NCBI GenBank assembly: GCA_014529385.2
Contig: CM043953.1
Location: 82,499,838 to 82,563,837, forward strand
Length of the DNA stretch: 64,000 nucleotides
Source of the DNA: Adiantum capillus-veneris
Taxonomy: Eukaryota; Streptophyta; Polypodiopsida; Polypodiales; Pteridaceae
Direction of reading: 5' to 3'
Under the pieces are notes generated by a model. It was not told the origin of the DNA. It was given only the letters and a program-made list of their open reading frames with translations, and did not search any database. Shown here one piece after another: positions 10,301 through 20,329 of this stretch. The number at the start of each line of letters is the position of its first letter. Position 1 is the first letter of the stretch. A program made the translations under genes and the position numbers.

Positions 10301-10850
10301 TTAGGAGATGGTATTCACATGATGCACTACTTTGTTCGTGAAATAGTTCCTGTACTCATCCTTGAGTGGATAATAAACTAAGATATCAAGCTGGAATTCC
10401 TCTTTTGGTACTCCAAAAGTTTTGACTCTGTTTGCTGGGATCACCTCAGTGACCTTTTCCAAGAGCCAGTCGTTGATGGTTTGATTGGAGTCGCCTGAAA
10501 CAGTCAGGTCTAATCGGGTAGGCAGCAAGTAGAATAACTCCACTACCCTCAACTCTTCTCCCCAACGTATCTTCTTCAAATCGGTAGCCAGGCATCCTAG
10601 CTTCCGAGTGTTGATGTAGTAAACCCCTCCTGGAAATGTCCAATCAAGTTTCCATCCTCTATCAATGCGAGTGGAGTGTGGCGTATGAGCCTTCATCAGT
10701 ATCTCCATGACATCTCGCCTGAACTGGTAAACTGGGGATCTTCAAGCTTGCTCATAAATAGGCTCAAACACTTGGAACTTCCGATATTCTAGCACGGGGT
10801 CTTCCTGCAACACCAATGCAAGGAATTCGGATCAACTACCTATATACTTT
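10301..10850 (-). pseudogene. Leader ORF of unknown function between PBS and gag of element B
   Basis: An open frame of 135 codons runs from an ATG at 10708 to a stop at 10301. The same frame extends upstream through one TGA to near 10850 (FLALVLQEDPVLEYRKF, FEPIYEQA, stop, RSPVYQFRRDV). Inside are WKLDWTFPGGVYYINTRK, CLATDLKKIRWGEELRVVE and PKEEFQLDILVYYPLKDEY. It has no similarity that I recognise, no membrane segment and no knuckle. It lies where LTR elements normally have an untranslated leader. It could be an extra retrotransposon protein, a captured host fragment or chance. Confidence 0.5.
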
Positions 10851-10904
10851 CAGTTCCTTTTTAAATATTCAAACAGTAGGACTTTATTTCCCAGCCTAGC
10901 CTAA

Positions 10905-10916
10905 GCTCTGATACCA
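10905..10916 (-). other. Primer binding site of element B
   Basis: On the minus strand TGGTATCAGAGC begins two bases after the end of the 5' LTR. This is the common plant primer site complementary to the 3' end of initiator-Met tRNA. Confidence 0.93.
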
Positions 10917-10990
10917 GGTGTGAGGTCCCCACCCTGCCATATCAAACAACAGATCTGATGGTGAACCTGGTGGCCAATAGATCTATAGCG

Positions 10991-11310
10991 TGTTGAGATG
11001 TCGAGCTCTACATCTTGAGCTAGCATCCACTACGGGTCTTGGCGGCTTACGCCATTTACTCACTGTTGCGTTAGGGATCGACACGGTGGATCTCTGCCAG
11101 TGATTCTACAGCTGGACTACACATATAGTGCCAGCTTAGTACGCTTCTAGCGAGTTCACACTTAGTGACCGCATGTACATATGTGCTACTTTTCAGTTTT
11201 AGCACTTAGTCATTTTGTACTCTCTTTTCTGTGAGAAGAAGAAGAAGCTTTCCATCTCTGCGTGCTTTGTGCTTATCTTGTATAGCTCTCTTGCATCCTC
11301 TTTCTTTACA
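10991..11310. mobile_element. Solo LTR inserted in the 5' LTR of B
   Basis: A 320-bp segment starting TGTTGAGATG and ending TTTCTTTACA is absent from the other LTR of B. It is flanked by an exact 5-bp duplication TAGCG (10986-10990 and 11311-11315). TG...CA ends, 5-bp duplication and lack of internal sequence make it a solo LTR, the usual product of recombination between two LTRs. Short LTRs of this kind suit copia elements, but no coding region is left to prove it. Its orientation is not certain. Confidence 0.9.
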
Positions 11311-13337
11311 TAGCGGAAGCAAAAAAAGTGGTTCGGGGTTCAGCTAGTGGACGATCTCTCATCACAAAGTGAGTCGAGCTCGAGCCCACTAGCAATGAGA
11401 TCCAGCTCCACCTCGCAGAGGAAGCGTACTTAAACTATCTAGCGATCCTAAGACCCACCTTCCAAGAGGGAGAGAAACCCTGAGTGCCTTTTTCCTCATG
11501 TTTCAGAGGCACGTACTCTCGAGATTTCACCTCTCTAGGGGCAATGCGTATTACTAGTATCGAATTAAACACTATGGGGACAGAGAGTTCCCGACCAATC
11601 GGGACCACCCTTCTCATAGGCATTGGCAACCTGAGCCAAGCCCCCACTTTCCACCCCCACACTCACACTTCCTTGTGCGTCCTAATTACTACCACATTGG
11701 TTGTTCAACATAAAGATTCCTTAATTATATTCCGAATCACAGTGTTCGTTAAGACAGCCCTTCAAACAGTATTGCAAATCGGCACCAAGACAGAATTTCT
11801 AGTAAAAAATCTACTCAAACTTATTCATTAAAATTCCAATGTTCTGGAGGTACAACATCCCTCCTCCAACAAGAGTTTACTCCTCCCGTTGTGGCCTAGC
11901 TGTCCATACAACTAGGTTTGTCCACTGCATAAAAAGCACGACATGGACACTCCCACCGCATAGAAAGCAAGACCTGGTCTCCCACCACATAGAAAGCAAG
12001 TCGTGGGTAAGGCCCTAAGCTAGTAACTCTAGCTACTGCAATATCTTCGCGAGCTGCCCCCTGTGATCAGTAGGGGGGTCAAGACTAGTTCAACATTGGA
12101 AGTAGAATGAACATGCTGAGCTAAATTTTCCCTAGCATACATTCTTTCATATTGCAAACAGTATATCCATCAAAAAATTCTTTCCTACTTTAAAATTTAG
12201 TAAACAAATGAATTCAAATGCCGTTGTTTCCTTTGGATTTCTCCAACATGTTCGGGGATGTGTTCGTTTCCTAACTAATCGTATGCAATGTTAATTAAAC
12301 AACTTGAATAAAATTTAGTGACCTACCTCTTCCATTTGCTCGTCAATGGCCGGTTAGATGGCCGGCGCGTGGTCGTCCAAGGGAGCTTTCCCCTTTTCGT
12401 TCACATTGCTCGTTCCTGCCTCGTGGTCGTGGGCTCCACCAAAGCGAGTCCTCTTAAGCGGGGCCATTTTAAACTCACTACTTTAAATAATTAGCTTGGA
12501 GAAAAGAGCTAATGTCCGCAAGCGTCATAAGAAGCCAAATGATAGATTAGCAACATCAAACAATGCCTGCTACATGAGAGGTTTAGATTTTTCCATATAG
12601 CAATCATTATGGATGATGCAGATTTCTATGGGAACCGGCGCTAAGGATAATTACTTGACTTAGATGATTAAGAATAATAAGGTCTCATTAATAGAATTAA
12701 CAGAAAGATGAATCAACATAATTAATCCCTTTCCTAGCAATTAGAGGATGCAAGTTCACCTCATGCATAGGTGTGAGAAAAATTAACTCTTAGAGACTTA
12801 ATGACGGCTTTAACTTTACCTTAATTACATCTTAATGCATAAGAGAATGGATCTAATTTATCTACATTGTTAATAAAAAAGTGATTTTCATCAATCTACA
12901 CAGTTAGCGGCTTATGGATTAATCACTATGCTACCTAGAGAGAGAAAATTCTATTAATCATGCACTAATCACTAATTAAGGATGATGAATGGCTGATAAT
13001 TCAGCTGGTGTGATGATTACATAATAGAATATGGTTAGAGAGAAATTAGAGAGTAATTATAGAGAATTATGACTAGGAATAAGCATAATAGACGAGGAAT
13101 TTAGATGGTAATGAAAAGGATTTGCAGAAAGCATTAATTAAACCGTGGTTACCGTGATTAAGGGATCATAATACTCTGGATTCTCTGATTTAATCAAGCT
13201 TCTTGAGGTGAGAATTCGACAGCACCTCCCTCCTTGCTTCTCCTTCAAAGGATGTGTGTACCGGCAGCACCTCCCCAAGGTGTGTGTGTGTGCATTGGGT
13301 GTGTGTGTGAGCCTGAGTGTGTGTGTGTGTGCACTGG

Positions 13338-13349
13338 CCTTTAAATAGG
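13338..13349 (-). promoter_or_regulatory. TATA-like box in the 5' LTR of B
   Basis: On the minus strand CTATTTAAAGG, in a near-palindromic GC-flanked setting, is kept in both LTRs (also at about 5151-5162). It is the best core-promoter candidate for minus-strand transcription of B. Confidence 0.5.
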
Positions 13350-14106
13350 CCTCCTCAAGATATAGCCTCTACATTAAGAGACACACCATCAACAACAAAA
13401 TGAAAATTGAAGCAAAAAGTTTATCAACCCAAGTTTCCATTACAACAAAGCCTCTAGAAGAACTCAAAGACAAATCAACCTGGGTTGCTAAATGCATCTG
13501 GGAGCTTCTCCAGTTAAGCATGGCAAGTCCTGTTGCCTACCCACCAAGTGTCATGTTGGCTAGGTTAACTGACTCTGAGACTTAGTTACTGGCTTGGCAG
13601 CTTTCCCAGGACTCCCACAAGGACAAAGGGCGCCCCCTAGCTGCTAAAGCTGATCTGGAGTGGCCTAGGACCTGTTCCCACACAGTCCTGGGCTCCGGTG
13701 CCTCCCTGCTCAATTTTTGGAAAAATTGATTTTAGGCGAAAACGGGTTATACGAGTCAGATTTTGATGCCGAAAATTGCTATAGCAAGCTCTAACTAAGG
13801 CGTACTGGCCCGAGTACCTTCCATATTTAGCAGCCCCCGGGGTCCGAAAATGCATTTTTTTTCAATTTCGGGGTACAGGTGCAGTTGTTCGAGACGATCA
13901 AAACTAAACGTTTTGGGTGCCCAAAAACTTACTATTTTTGGATTTTTATTGCAAAAATTATTTTAATTCACATTTGGGAGCTTTAAAACATTCTAAACAT
14001 CATGGCACTGACAGAATCCAGAAAATTGCTAAAAATAGTATCTTTTTCCATTATGATCATTACATGGTACACGGTGCTCTTTTTGGTCGGGGTCAGAGAC
14101 CTTACA

Positions 14107-14111
14107 AGATG
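14107..14111. repeat. Target site duplication of element B (right)
   Basis: AGATG follows the terminal CA of B at 14106 and matches 3028-3032. Confidence 0.93.
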
Positions 14112-14303
14112 GTTTTGAGAGTCAAAACACAGAGACACACCTCTGCGAGAAGGGAACCTAACACACGAAATGGGTCTGGAAGAAAAAAGAGCACTTATGT
14201 TCTCCGTAAACTGCAAAACCAATCAAGCAATGGAGAGTTAAGCATCAGAAACCTCAACCACACCATTCTGACCAAGACAAAGCAAGATATCAATGGCGCG
14301 TAA
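14112..14303 (+). pseudogene. Continuation of the element A frame after the B insertion
   Basis: The frame continues in phase from position 3032 and stays open for 64 codons to a stop at 14301. It is rich in R, K, N, S and T (for example TQRHTSARREPNTRNGSGRK). No known domain. The lack of hydrophobic runs suggests a disordered, basic tail following the W-V-P-K repeats. Confidence 0.5.
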
Positions 14304-14754
14304 AAGCTCGACAATAGTCGTTATTGCTACCAAAAGCTAAGGAAATAAGTGTGCTAAAGCATCTTGATGGTACAATCAAGCAAAGAGCGCACAAGCTACA
14401 AGACTTGGTCTTTGGAAGACAACAACAACAAGCCTCGACATAAAAAACCCTTGAGTTAATCACTCAAGACCCACCTCTTGCGCATCATAATGGTTTGAAC
14501 TGCATTGATCTTCAAAGCATGGTAGAGCCAACCACGGCTATGCATATACACGATTGTTCAACCCATGCACGTAGTCGTCTCAGACTACGCCATCTAGGAG
14601 GGGTGGAAGAGTCCTAAGTAATTAAGGGCAATGTTGAAGAGGGAGGAAATACGTTTGAGTTAAAACGTGATTTAGCGGCCTGTCAGCTCAACCAAATCGG
14701 ATGAGATTTGAATTATAGCATGCCCCACATATTAGAACACTTTGATATCCACAG
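14304..14754 (+). other. Non-coding stretch inside element A
   Basis: No open frame or recognisable domain. It contains a purine-rich run near 14634-14652 (GAAGAGGGAGGAAA) that resembles a polypurine tract, but no LTR start follows it. Confidence 0.4.
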
Positions 14755-15177
14755 TTGACCATTCAGCAAGGGTCGAGGGGGTCCCAAGTAGAAAAGCTAA
14801 TTTTTTGGCAGATGCCAGCATTAGGTTCTAACTCCATAGATAGCTTACCTACGAGGTCTACATACAATGTATATGATTGGTTTCATGAAATCAATCAAGC
14901 AAAGCCCTCGAAAAGCGAAAAACGGCTCGAAGGCTATAAAGCGTCAAATTCGACATATGAGGTCAAACTGACTCCAAATGGGCCAAAATTGGATGAGTTG
15001 CTTCACGATTATGTTGTGGACAAGCCCATAGCCTTAAAAGTGACCAACCAACTCAACAGGCAGTGTAGTCACAAAATCAAAGATTTCAGAGTCGACAAAG
15101 CACAAAGTGATGCCGGCAAGACCAACCTTTACCAAATTCAATTTAGGACTTGTTATAGGTGTATAGAATGTGTTTAG
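14755..15177 (+). pseudogene. Unrecognised ORF in the 3' region of element A
   Basis: An open frame of 140 codons contains SLPTRSTYNVYDWFHEINQA, SEKRLEGYKASNSTYEVKL and DKPIALKVTNQLNRQCSHKI, and ends in a Cys-containing TCYRCIECV tail. I do not recognise the family. It lies between the B insertion and the 290-bp repeat block, and may belong to the same post-integrase coding region as 16004-19722. It could be an accessory protein of A or a chance frame. Confidence 0.35.
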
Positions 15178-16003
15178 GTCAAAATTTTAAAGTTTTGCAA
15201 GAAATATGTGACTGTTGTAAATAATCGTGATTATTTACTTTTGTACTATTTTTTCTTGAAAGTTGCATCATCACATCATCTATCACTTGTACACACCTAA
15301 TAGATGCCAAAAGTCAAGTATGAGCCAAAATGATCACATATAACTTGGAAAATTGCCAAAAAATGCAAAGAAGTCTTTGCAAGCCAAATTCTCAGTTAAG
15401 AGCCACATTTCTTGATCCAAATTACCTCATATCACATCTACAAGGTCTATACAATGCTTAGAACCAAGTTGTACAAAAAAATGTCAATTTTTGTAGAAAA
15501 GTTAATTATCGCGATTATTTACTTTTTGGCCAAAATGGGAGAACTTTGCAATTTTGCCATCATACATCCAAAATACATGATGTCTTAAGCCTACTAGCCA
15601 AGTTTGAACAAATTTGGAGCCCAGAATCTCAAATTCTCTTTATATCTACTGTTTCAGAGACCTAAAACCTAAATATGGCACTATTTTTATCCTATGCATC
15701 CAAATGAGTCCATATTTCACTCAAGTATGTATTTGGTATATCCTTCAAGCCTGTAATGCCAAGTTTGCAAAAAGTTGAAAAAATTACTCAGCTATAAATA
15801 ATCATGATTATTTACTTTTGTTGCAATTTTCTGTTTGGACTTTATAATTTTGTTCCTTTCATGTTTTTATAAATCTAAACACGTTCAAAAATTGATTTGA
15901 ATCAAATTGCACCAAATTTGTTAGCATTTCAGACTTAAAGATATTTCAGAGAAAAATCTGTCAAATTTGCTAAGTTTGACACTCTACTCACTAAACAGGA
16001 GCC
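15178..16003 (+). repeat. Degenerate ~290-bp repeat block with palindromic boxes
   Basis: AT-rich non-coding sequence in which a near-palindrome of the form GTAAATAATC-x-x-GATTATTTAC recurs at 15217-15238, 15501-15522 and 15795-15814, each followed by ACTTTT or a close variant. Centre-to-centre distances are about 284 and 293 bp. Flanking words such as CAAGTTTG/CAAGTTGT also recur before the boxes, which suggests a decayed tandem repeat. The third box contains a perfect 20-bp palindrome. Confidence 0.65.
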
Positions 16004-17560
16004 ATGCAAGCAACAGAGACGGCCAAGAAGAAGCTCACCAAAAAGAAAAGTTGCAAGAGCTACCAGCATACTAACTGGACCCCGAGTCAGTCAAAACCGC
16101 CAAAGCAACATATCTGTCAAGAGAACATCTTGAAGAGCATAACAACACAATGTTCACCGACATATTCAAGAGTGAAGAGGGACACCAGGTAGAACTGTAA
16201 CATCTACCCATACAAGTATATGATGTCGCCGCAAAGCCCAAGACCAAAGAAGCTAGCCAAAGTCTAGGAATCATATATTTTTATGAGCAAGAGCCGTGTG
16301 GAGTGGACTTCCAAAAAGAGTATGAGCTTTTTTCCACAATCAAAGAAGATGGAATTTCTCATATCTCTGACACACAAGGGAATAAAGTCGAAGTGGTGAC
16401 TACCAAGGAGATAGTGGGAGAGGCACTCAAACTGCCAACAGAAGGAATGACAATGAGGGAAAGAGATAGAAAGACGGCAGGTACTTTCATCAAGGAAACC
16501 GTCATTGCAACATTTGCCGACCTCATCCACAAACAGGTGGAAGAGCCTTCAAGGTTGTACCACCAGTACTTCCACTTCCTTACTAAGAGGCCACCAAGGT
16601 ATACAACACCAAATCATGTGGTTTCCACAACTTTTACACAAGTCCTCAAATCAACCACAAGGCAACCAATTGACCATGCACAGTATGTTTTGTCTACATG
16701 GGACAAAGAAAGAAGGGAAAATCACTTATCTGGGTGCACGAGAGGTTTTGACCAGGATTGCCTACCATGCCATTGGCATGGCCAACAACTTGCCACCTGC
16801 CCCAGATCAGAACACTTGGATACTGTCAGCACAACCTTCTCCTCGAGCTATAAGATCTGCCAAGAGATCATACAAGTCTGCTGATGAAGAGTCTACTAAG
16901 AGCTCGCTAGAATGGCACAATAGTGAAATCTCGGATAACAAGAAAAGGAGAGCACAAATTGAAGAAATGAAGAGAAAGGTCGTGGAAACACACCAGGAGG
17001 AACCTGTGCAAAATCAAGACAGATTTGAAAGAGAGAAGCACTCTTACGAACACAGCCGACAAGCACAAGGTAAAGTCTCGGGAAAGTGGGTGTCCATTGA
17101 GCTTAAAGGACCAAGAACCAAGCACCATACTAGGAAGCAGGCTGAAGATCCCACAGAACCCCTCAAAAGATGTATCAAGAAGAAGAAGCCTTGAAGATGA
17201 GGGAAGCCCAAGAAGCGGCAAGAAAAGCGAAAGAGGTGGAAGAACAAAAAAAGCAAGCAGAGGAAGCACTCGAACAAGGAGCAACACAACATGATCAGGG
17301 TGATGTGTCTCCTCGTCCTTCTTCACCCATTTTAGAGCATGATCACCCCATGTTGAGTCCACCACCTTCACCAACAAGCAAAGCCACAGAAGCTGAACAC
17401 ACAAAAGAGACAGGGCCTGAACAAAGAGAAGCAGTTGAACCGGCACAACAAGCAGTTGAATCTATACAAGAGCAACACAAAGAACAAGATCCAGAGCACA
17501 AAAGGACAGCGAGTCCTGAACTAGAGGACAACAAAAAGTTTGAAGAAACAAGAGAATAGA
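16004..17560 (+). pseudogene. N-terminal and charged part of the post-integrase protein of element A
   Basis: The frames at 16303-16884, 16505-17194 and 17170-17559 overlap because of frameshifts and seem to be one protein. The N-terminal part reads QKEYELFSTIKEDGISHISD, VVTTKEIVGEALKLPTEGM and FADLIHKQVEEPSRLYHQYF, then ITYLGAREVLTRIAYHAIG. The rest is highly charged (KKRRAQIEEMKRKVVETHQE, EEALKMREAQEAARKAKEV) and is likely coiled coil or disordered. No catalytic motif is seen. Its place after the integrase resembles env-like or extra ORFs of Athila/Tat elements, but there is no transmembrane segment, so I do not call it env. Element C has a similarly placed ORF. Confidence 0.5.
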
Positions 17561-17840
17561 AGATTGAAGAAACACCATCTACTCAACACAACAAGAGAAG
17601 GCCGAGGCATCCACGAAGCCTCAGGATGACAAAACGGCAGAAGATCAGCCGCAACCACAAGGGTAACAACAACCAATAGCCATGACGCCGCCCAAGGACA
17701 CAGAAGAATCTGCAGAAACATCAAGTAAATTGGCACAAAATGAAGACTGGCAATCAAACGACAAAGTGATCCTGCAAGTTAATGGATTGCCAAACAAATG
17801 CAGGACATGATTGAACGACTTTGCTCAGCAGCACTTAGCC

Positions 17841-18058
17841 CCCAGGGCGCTCACTTATCAAAAGCTTCCTATATCACGTGCGTTCAAGAGGATATTAATA
17901 ATATCTCAATATACATACTATATTTACACTACGTGCGTATTTAAAAAAACCCCTCCCCCCTCTGTATGTATACATTTTGATAAATTTTGATCTTTTAATA
18001 ATCCTCTTTGGTTAGCTCACGTGATAGCATACACATTCTAAAAAGTGACCGCCCCAAG
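17841..18058. mobile_element. MITE with long terminal inverted repeats inside element A
   Basis: This 218-bp segment is flanked by the 8-bp direct repeat ACTTAGCC (17833-17840 and 18059-18066). Its ends are inverted repeats: CCCAGGGCGCTCACTT on the left against CTTGGGGCGGTCACTT read inward from the right. Inverted similarity continues inward to TATCACGTG and AAGAGGAT-x-TTA, about 70 bp on each side. It has no coding capacity. An 8-bp duplication suits hAT; long inverted repeats suit Mutator-like elements (9-bp duplication, with a ninth base that differs here). Confidence 0.7.
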
Positions 18059-18074
18059 ACTTAGCCGTAGCACA

Positions 18075-18610
18075 AGGGCCAAGGAATTAGAGATGGTAAT
18101 TGACGCACTCCAAGGGGAGTTAGATGATTAAGGCAAGTGCAAGAGTTGAAAGCGGAAGTTGAAAAACATCAGCTCGCAAGATATAAACAGCAGAAGAGAT
18201 GGAGGAGCTAAGGAATTTGCTTACAATATTGTCAGATGCATGCAAAGCAAAAGATGAATAGCTGACAGAAGTTACAAACAAACTTCTAACTACAACACGG
18301 TCAGTTCAAAAAATTCAGGTTCAGTTGGATGTAGCCAATGCCTCCCTACAGTACTCAGAACAAAGAATAAATGATTAGGCCATTTTCCTGTGACAAATCA
18401 AAGAAAATCCCGTAGTGGCCTCGATCAAAGGCACAGACGAGGTCTACAATGCATTAGAGAAGAAGAATAAAGACCTCGAGCTGGAGCTTGAGTTGGAGCA
18501 GTCTCAACGGAGACACCTGGCTTTGATGCGGGTCCAAAGAGAAGACGAGCTGCTGAAAGAAATAGCAGAACTTAAAGAGCCAACCAGCTATTGAGAGAGG
18601 GATGGCTGGA
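18075..18610 (+). pseudogene. Coiled-coil part of the post-integrase protein of element A
   Basis: Broken frames read VQELKAEVEKHQLARYKQQ, MEELRNLLTILSDACKAKDE, VTNKLLTTTRSVQKIQVQL, ALEKKNKDLELELELEQSQ and REDELLKEIAELKEP. The heptad-like spacing of Leu, Ile and charged residues is typical of a long coiled coil. Several stops interrupt it, and the MITE at 17841-18058 sits just upstream. It probably joins the charged region before it to the domain at 18709-19722. Confidence 0.5.
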
Positions 18611-18708
18611 AACCCAAGAGGAGACAGGCACTTCAGAGCAGCCCTATGTAGAGATCTCCTCTTTCATTCGCTAAGATGGAGACGTAGCCAGCCGAAGAGC
18701 TAAGTGGC

Positions 18709-19722
18709 GTGGAAGAGTTTCAAATACACATAGCTGAATCAGACACAGTGTCAATGATCCAGCTCTCAAAGACTGGAGAAAATGCCTTGAAGGAAAAAAA
18801 TACACAACAGGTAGATGAGCAGTGCAAAGCAGTAATGGATTGGGAGCTGAGATTTTTTCACTCCGTCAACGTTACACAACTAACTCCCAATCAAATCAAT
18901 GCACAATGGCACCAACAATCCCTGCTCTATCCTCTGATTAAAGTGGCGTTTCTACAAGTGAAAGAAATACTTTACACAGACATGCAAGTCCAGGGTGTAG
19001 ATCAAGACCATTCGAAGTGGAGGCTGAACTGGTTGAACAAGAATCCAAGGTACTTGATTTTGTTCACAAGAGCACCTACGGCCCTGCAAAAGGATTCAAC
19101 TTTTTGTCATGTACCATGAGTAAGGACTTGGCAAGCACACGAGACACTACTAAAGAAGTGGCCAACTTGACTGAATTACCCCATATTACCTGCTCCAGAA
19201 AAGGGACCACCAAAGAAGGAGTACATGGTGAAAACCCTAACAGGCGCCATGTCCTTCTTCAAAAGTCTACCAGATTTATCCTGTGCAATGTTATATAAAA
19301 TCTGCCAAATGGTGCTCACTTGCATCGAAGTCTTCCATAAGCCAGAGCAAGCAGGCACCCCGTGGATGTCATTCCTTGAGGGTAACAAAGGGTTGTGCTA
19401 TGATCTTAGTGGGCAACCTTCCGAAGAAGTTCTCTATGGCTTCTACGCCAGATGCACGTTTTTACCTTCTCACAACATGCTAGCATTCGAGGAAGCGTTC
19501 TACACAGGGTTCTTCACTTGGCAAACAAAAATATTTGGACCAGTGATCAGCAACCTGATATCACGCTTTGTAGGATACTCAGTAGTGGAGCTGAAGAACA
19601 AAGTCACCATGCATTTCCTGCAAGTGTCAGATAAAGAGAGAAAGATCAGATACCAAAAGGCACTCAATCTGCTTGAAGACCGCCTCGCCAGCCGTCAACC
19701 CAAAGACTACTTCAGCCCATAA
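18709..19722 (+). pseudogene. C-terminal domain of the post-integrase protein of element A
   Basis: Three overlapping frames (18709-19119, 19017-19298, 19225-19722) appear to be one domain split by shifts. They include MDWELRFFHSVNVTQLTPNQ, HKSTYGPAKGFNFLS, LTGAMSFFKSLPDLSCAMLY and EEVLYGFYARCTFLPSHNML, ending DRLASRQPKDYFSP before a stop at 19720. The domain is rich in aromatic residues and looks globular. I do not recognise it. The stop lies only about 30 bp before the polypurine tract, so this is the last coding part of the element. Confidence 0.5.
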
Positions 19723-19750
19723 AGTTGTGTCAAGGGACAACACAGGCGAT

Positions 19751-19761
19751 GAGGGGGGGAA
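19751..19761 (+). other. Polypurine tract of element A
   Basis: GAGGGGGGGAA directly precedes the LTR start TGTTAG at 19762. Confidence 0.85.
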
Positions 19762-20170
19762 TGTTAGTAGCAAGCTAACATGAATACCACGAATACCAGT
19801 TTTTGGAGCTCTTATTGTAAAACACTTATTATTTTTGATAAATCGAGAATATTGAACTCCTACTTTCGGATAAACCTTGTAATTGATGAGCCGGGGCTAC
19901 AAGCTTTCAGATTGTATCAACCTGTCATTGCCGATCTTCAATTAGAGCTCCCATATTATTAGTTTTGACCACCAAAAACCTTGGCTACGGTATAAAAGCC
20001 AATTTTTGTAAGTTAATTGTAAGTTTTGGATAATGAAATACACAGCGTGAGATAATGGTGCTCACTTCTCTCCTTCTCATGCTTCCTACTCCCTCCCCAA
20101 TTGTCACATTGCAGTCGCGTTTGTTGCATTGCAACCACAGGTAAGAGCTCTACGCATTGACATAAACACA
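19762..20170 (+). repeat. 3' LTR of element A
   Basis: It begins TGTTAGTAGCAAGC after a clear polypurine tract and contains a TATA box at 19991-19998. The matching 5' LTR is outside the window, so the end cannot be fixed by comparison. A primer-site-like sequence (TTTTGGTGTCGCCGACCC, about 20188-20205) follows, and the minus-strand RT of element G starts by 20330. Confidence 0.7.
19991..19998 (+). promoter_or_regulatory. TATA box in the LTR of element A
   Basis: TATAAAAG in the plus orientation, about 230 bp inside the LTR. Confidence 0.6.
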
Positions 20171-20329
20171 TCACAATAATTTGTAGCTTTTGGTGTCGCC
20201 GACCCACGGCCTAGTTTCATTATAAGTAGGAATTTTACATTTCAAAATAAAAAACTTATAATAGATGGGATATTGGGGCATCATTGCTAAGCATTTAGGT
20301 GAATTTTGGGTCAAAAACGAGTATGAGTA

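Larger units (their letters stand above)
3033..14106 (-). mobile_element. Element B: complete chromovirus-type Ty3/gypsy retrotransposon
   Basis: The element reads on the minus strand: 5' LTR 10919-14106, PBS, leader ORF, gag, protease, RT, RNase H, integrase, chromodomain, PPT, 3' LTR 3033-5810. Both LTRs begin and end with TG/CA, and AGATG flanks the insertion. Very long LTRs (about 2.8 kb) with a C-terminal chromodomain resemble the Tekay/Del chromoviruses; this placement is inference. The LTR copies are similar by eye over most of their length but carry substitutions and indels, so the insertion is not recent. All coding regions are broken. It lies inside element A. Confidence 0.93.
10919..14106 (-). 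repeat. 5' LTR of element B
   Basis: This 3,188-bp copy of the LTR at 3033-5810 is longer because it holds a solo LTR (10991-11310 plus a 5-bp duplication) and about 110 bp at 13360-13471 absent from the 3' LTR. The promoter and transcription start are expected here on the minus strand; a TATA-like box lies at 13338-13349. Confidence 0.93.
14107..20170 (+). mobile_element. Element A, right part: post-integrase region and 3' LTR
   Basis: This is the continuation of element A after the B insertion. It holds a long 3' region with no RT or integrase: an open stretch in phase with the left part, a repeat-rich non-coding block, a large broken ORF with coiled-coil character, a polypurine tract at 19751-19761 and an LTR beginning TGTTAGTAGC at 19762. 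Together with 1-3032 the post-integrase part of A is close to 6.5 kb, unusually long. The right end of the LTR is uncertain, between about 20170 and 20215. Confidence 0.75.

Noticed and set aside
14634-14652. Purine run resembling a polypurine tract in A
   Set aside because: No TG-start LTR follows and the clear tract of A is at 19751.
16907-17446. 179-codon minus-strand frame rich in Leu and Val that looks membrane-like
   Set aside because: It is the reverse of the charged coiled-coil coding region of A; the hydrophobic pattern is a by-product of the Glu/Lys codons.
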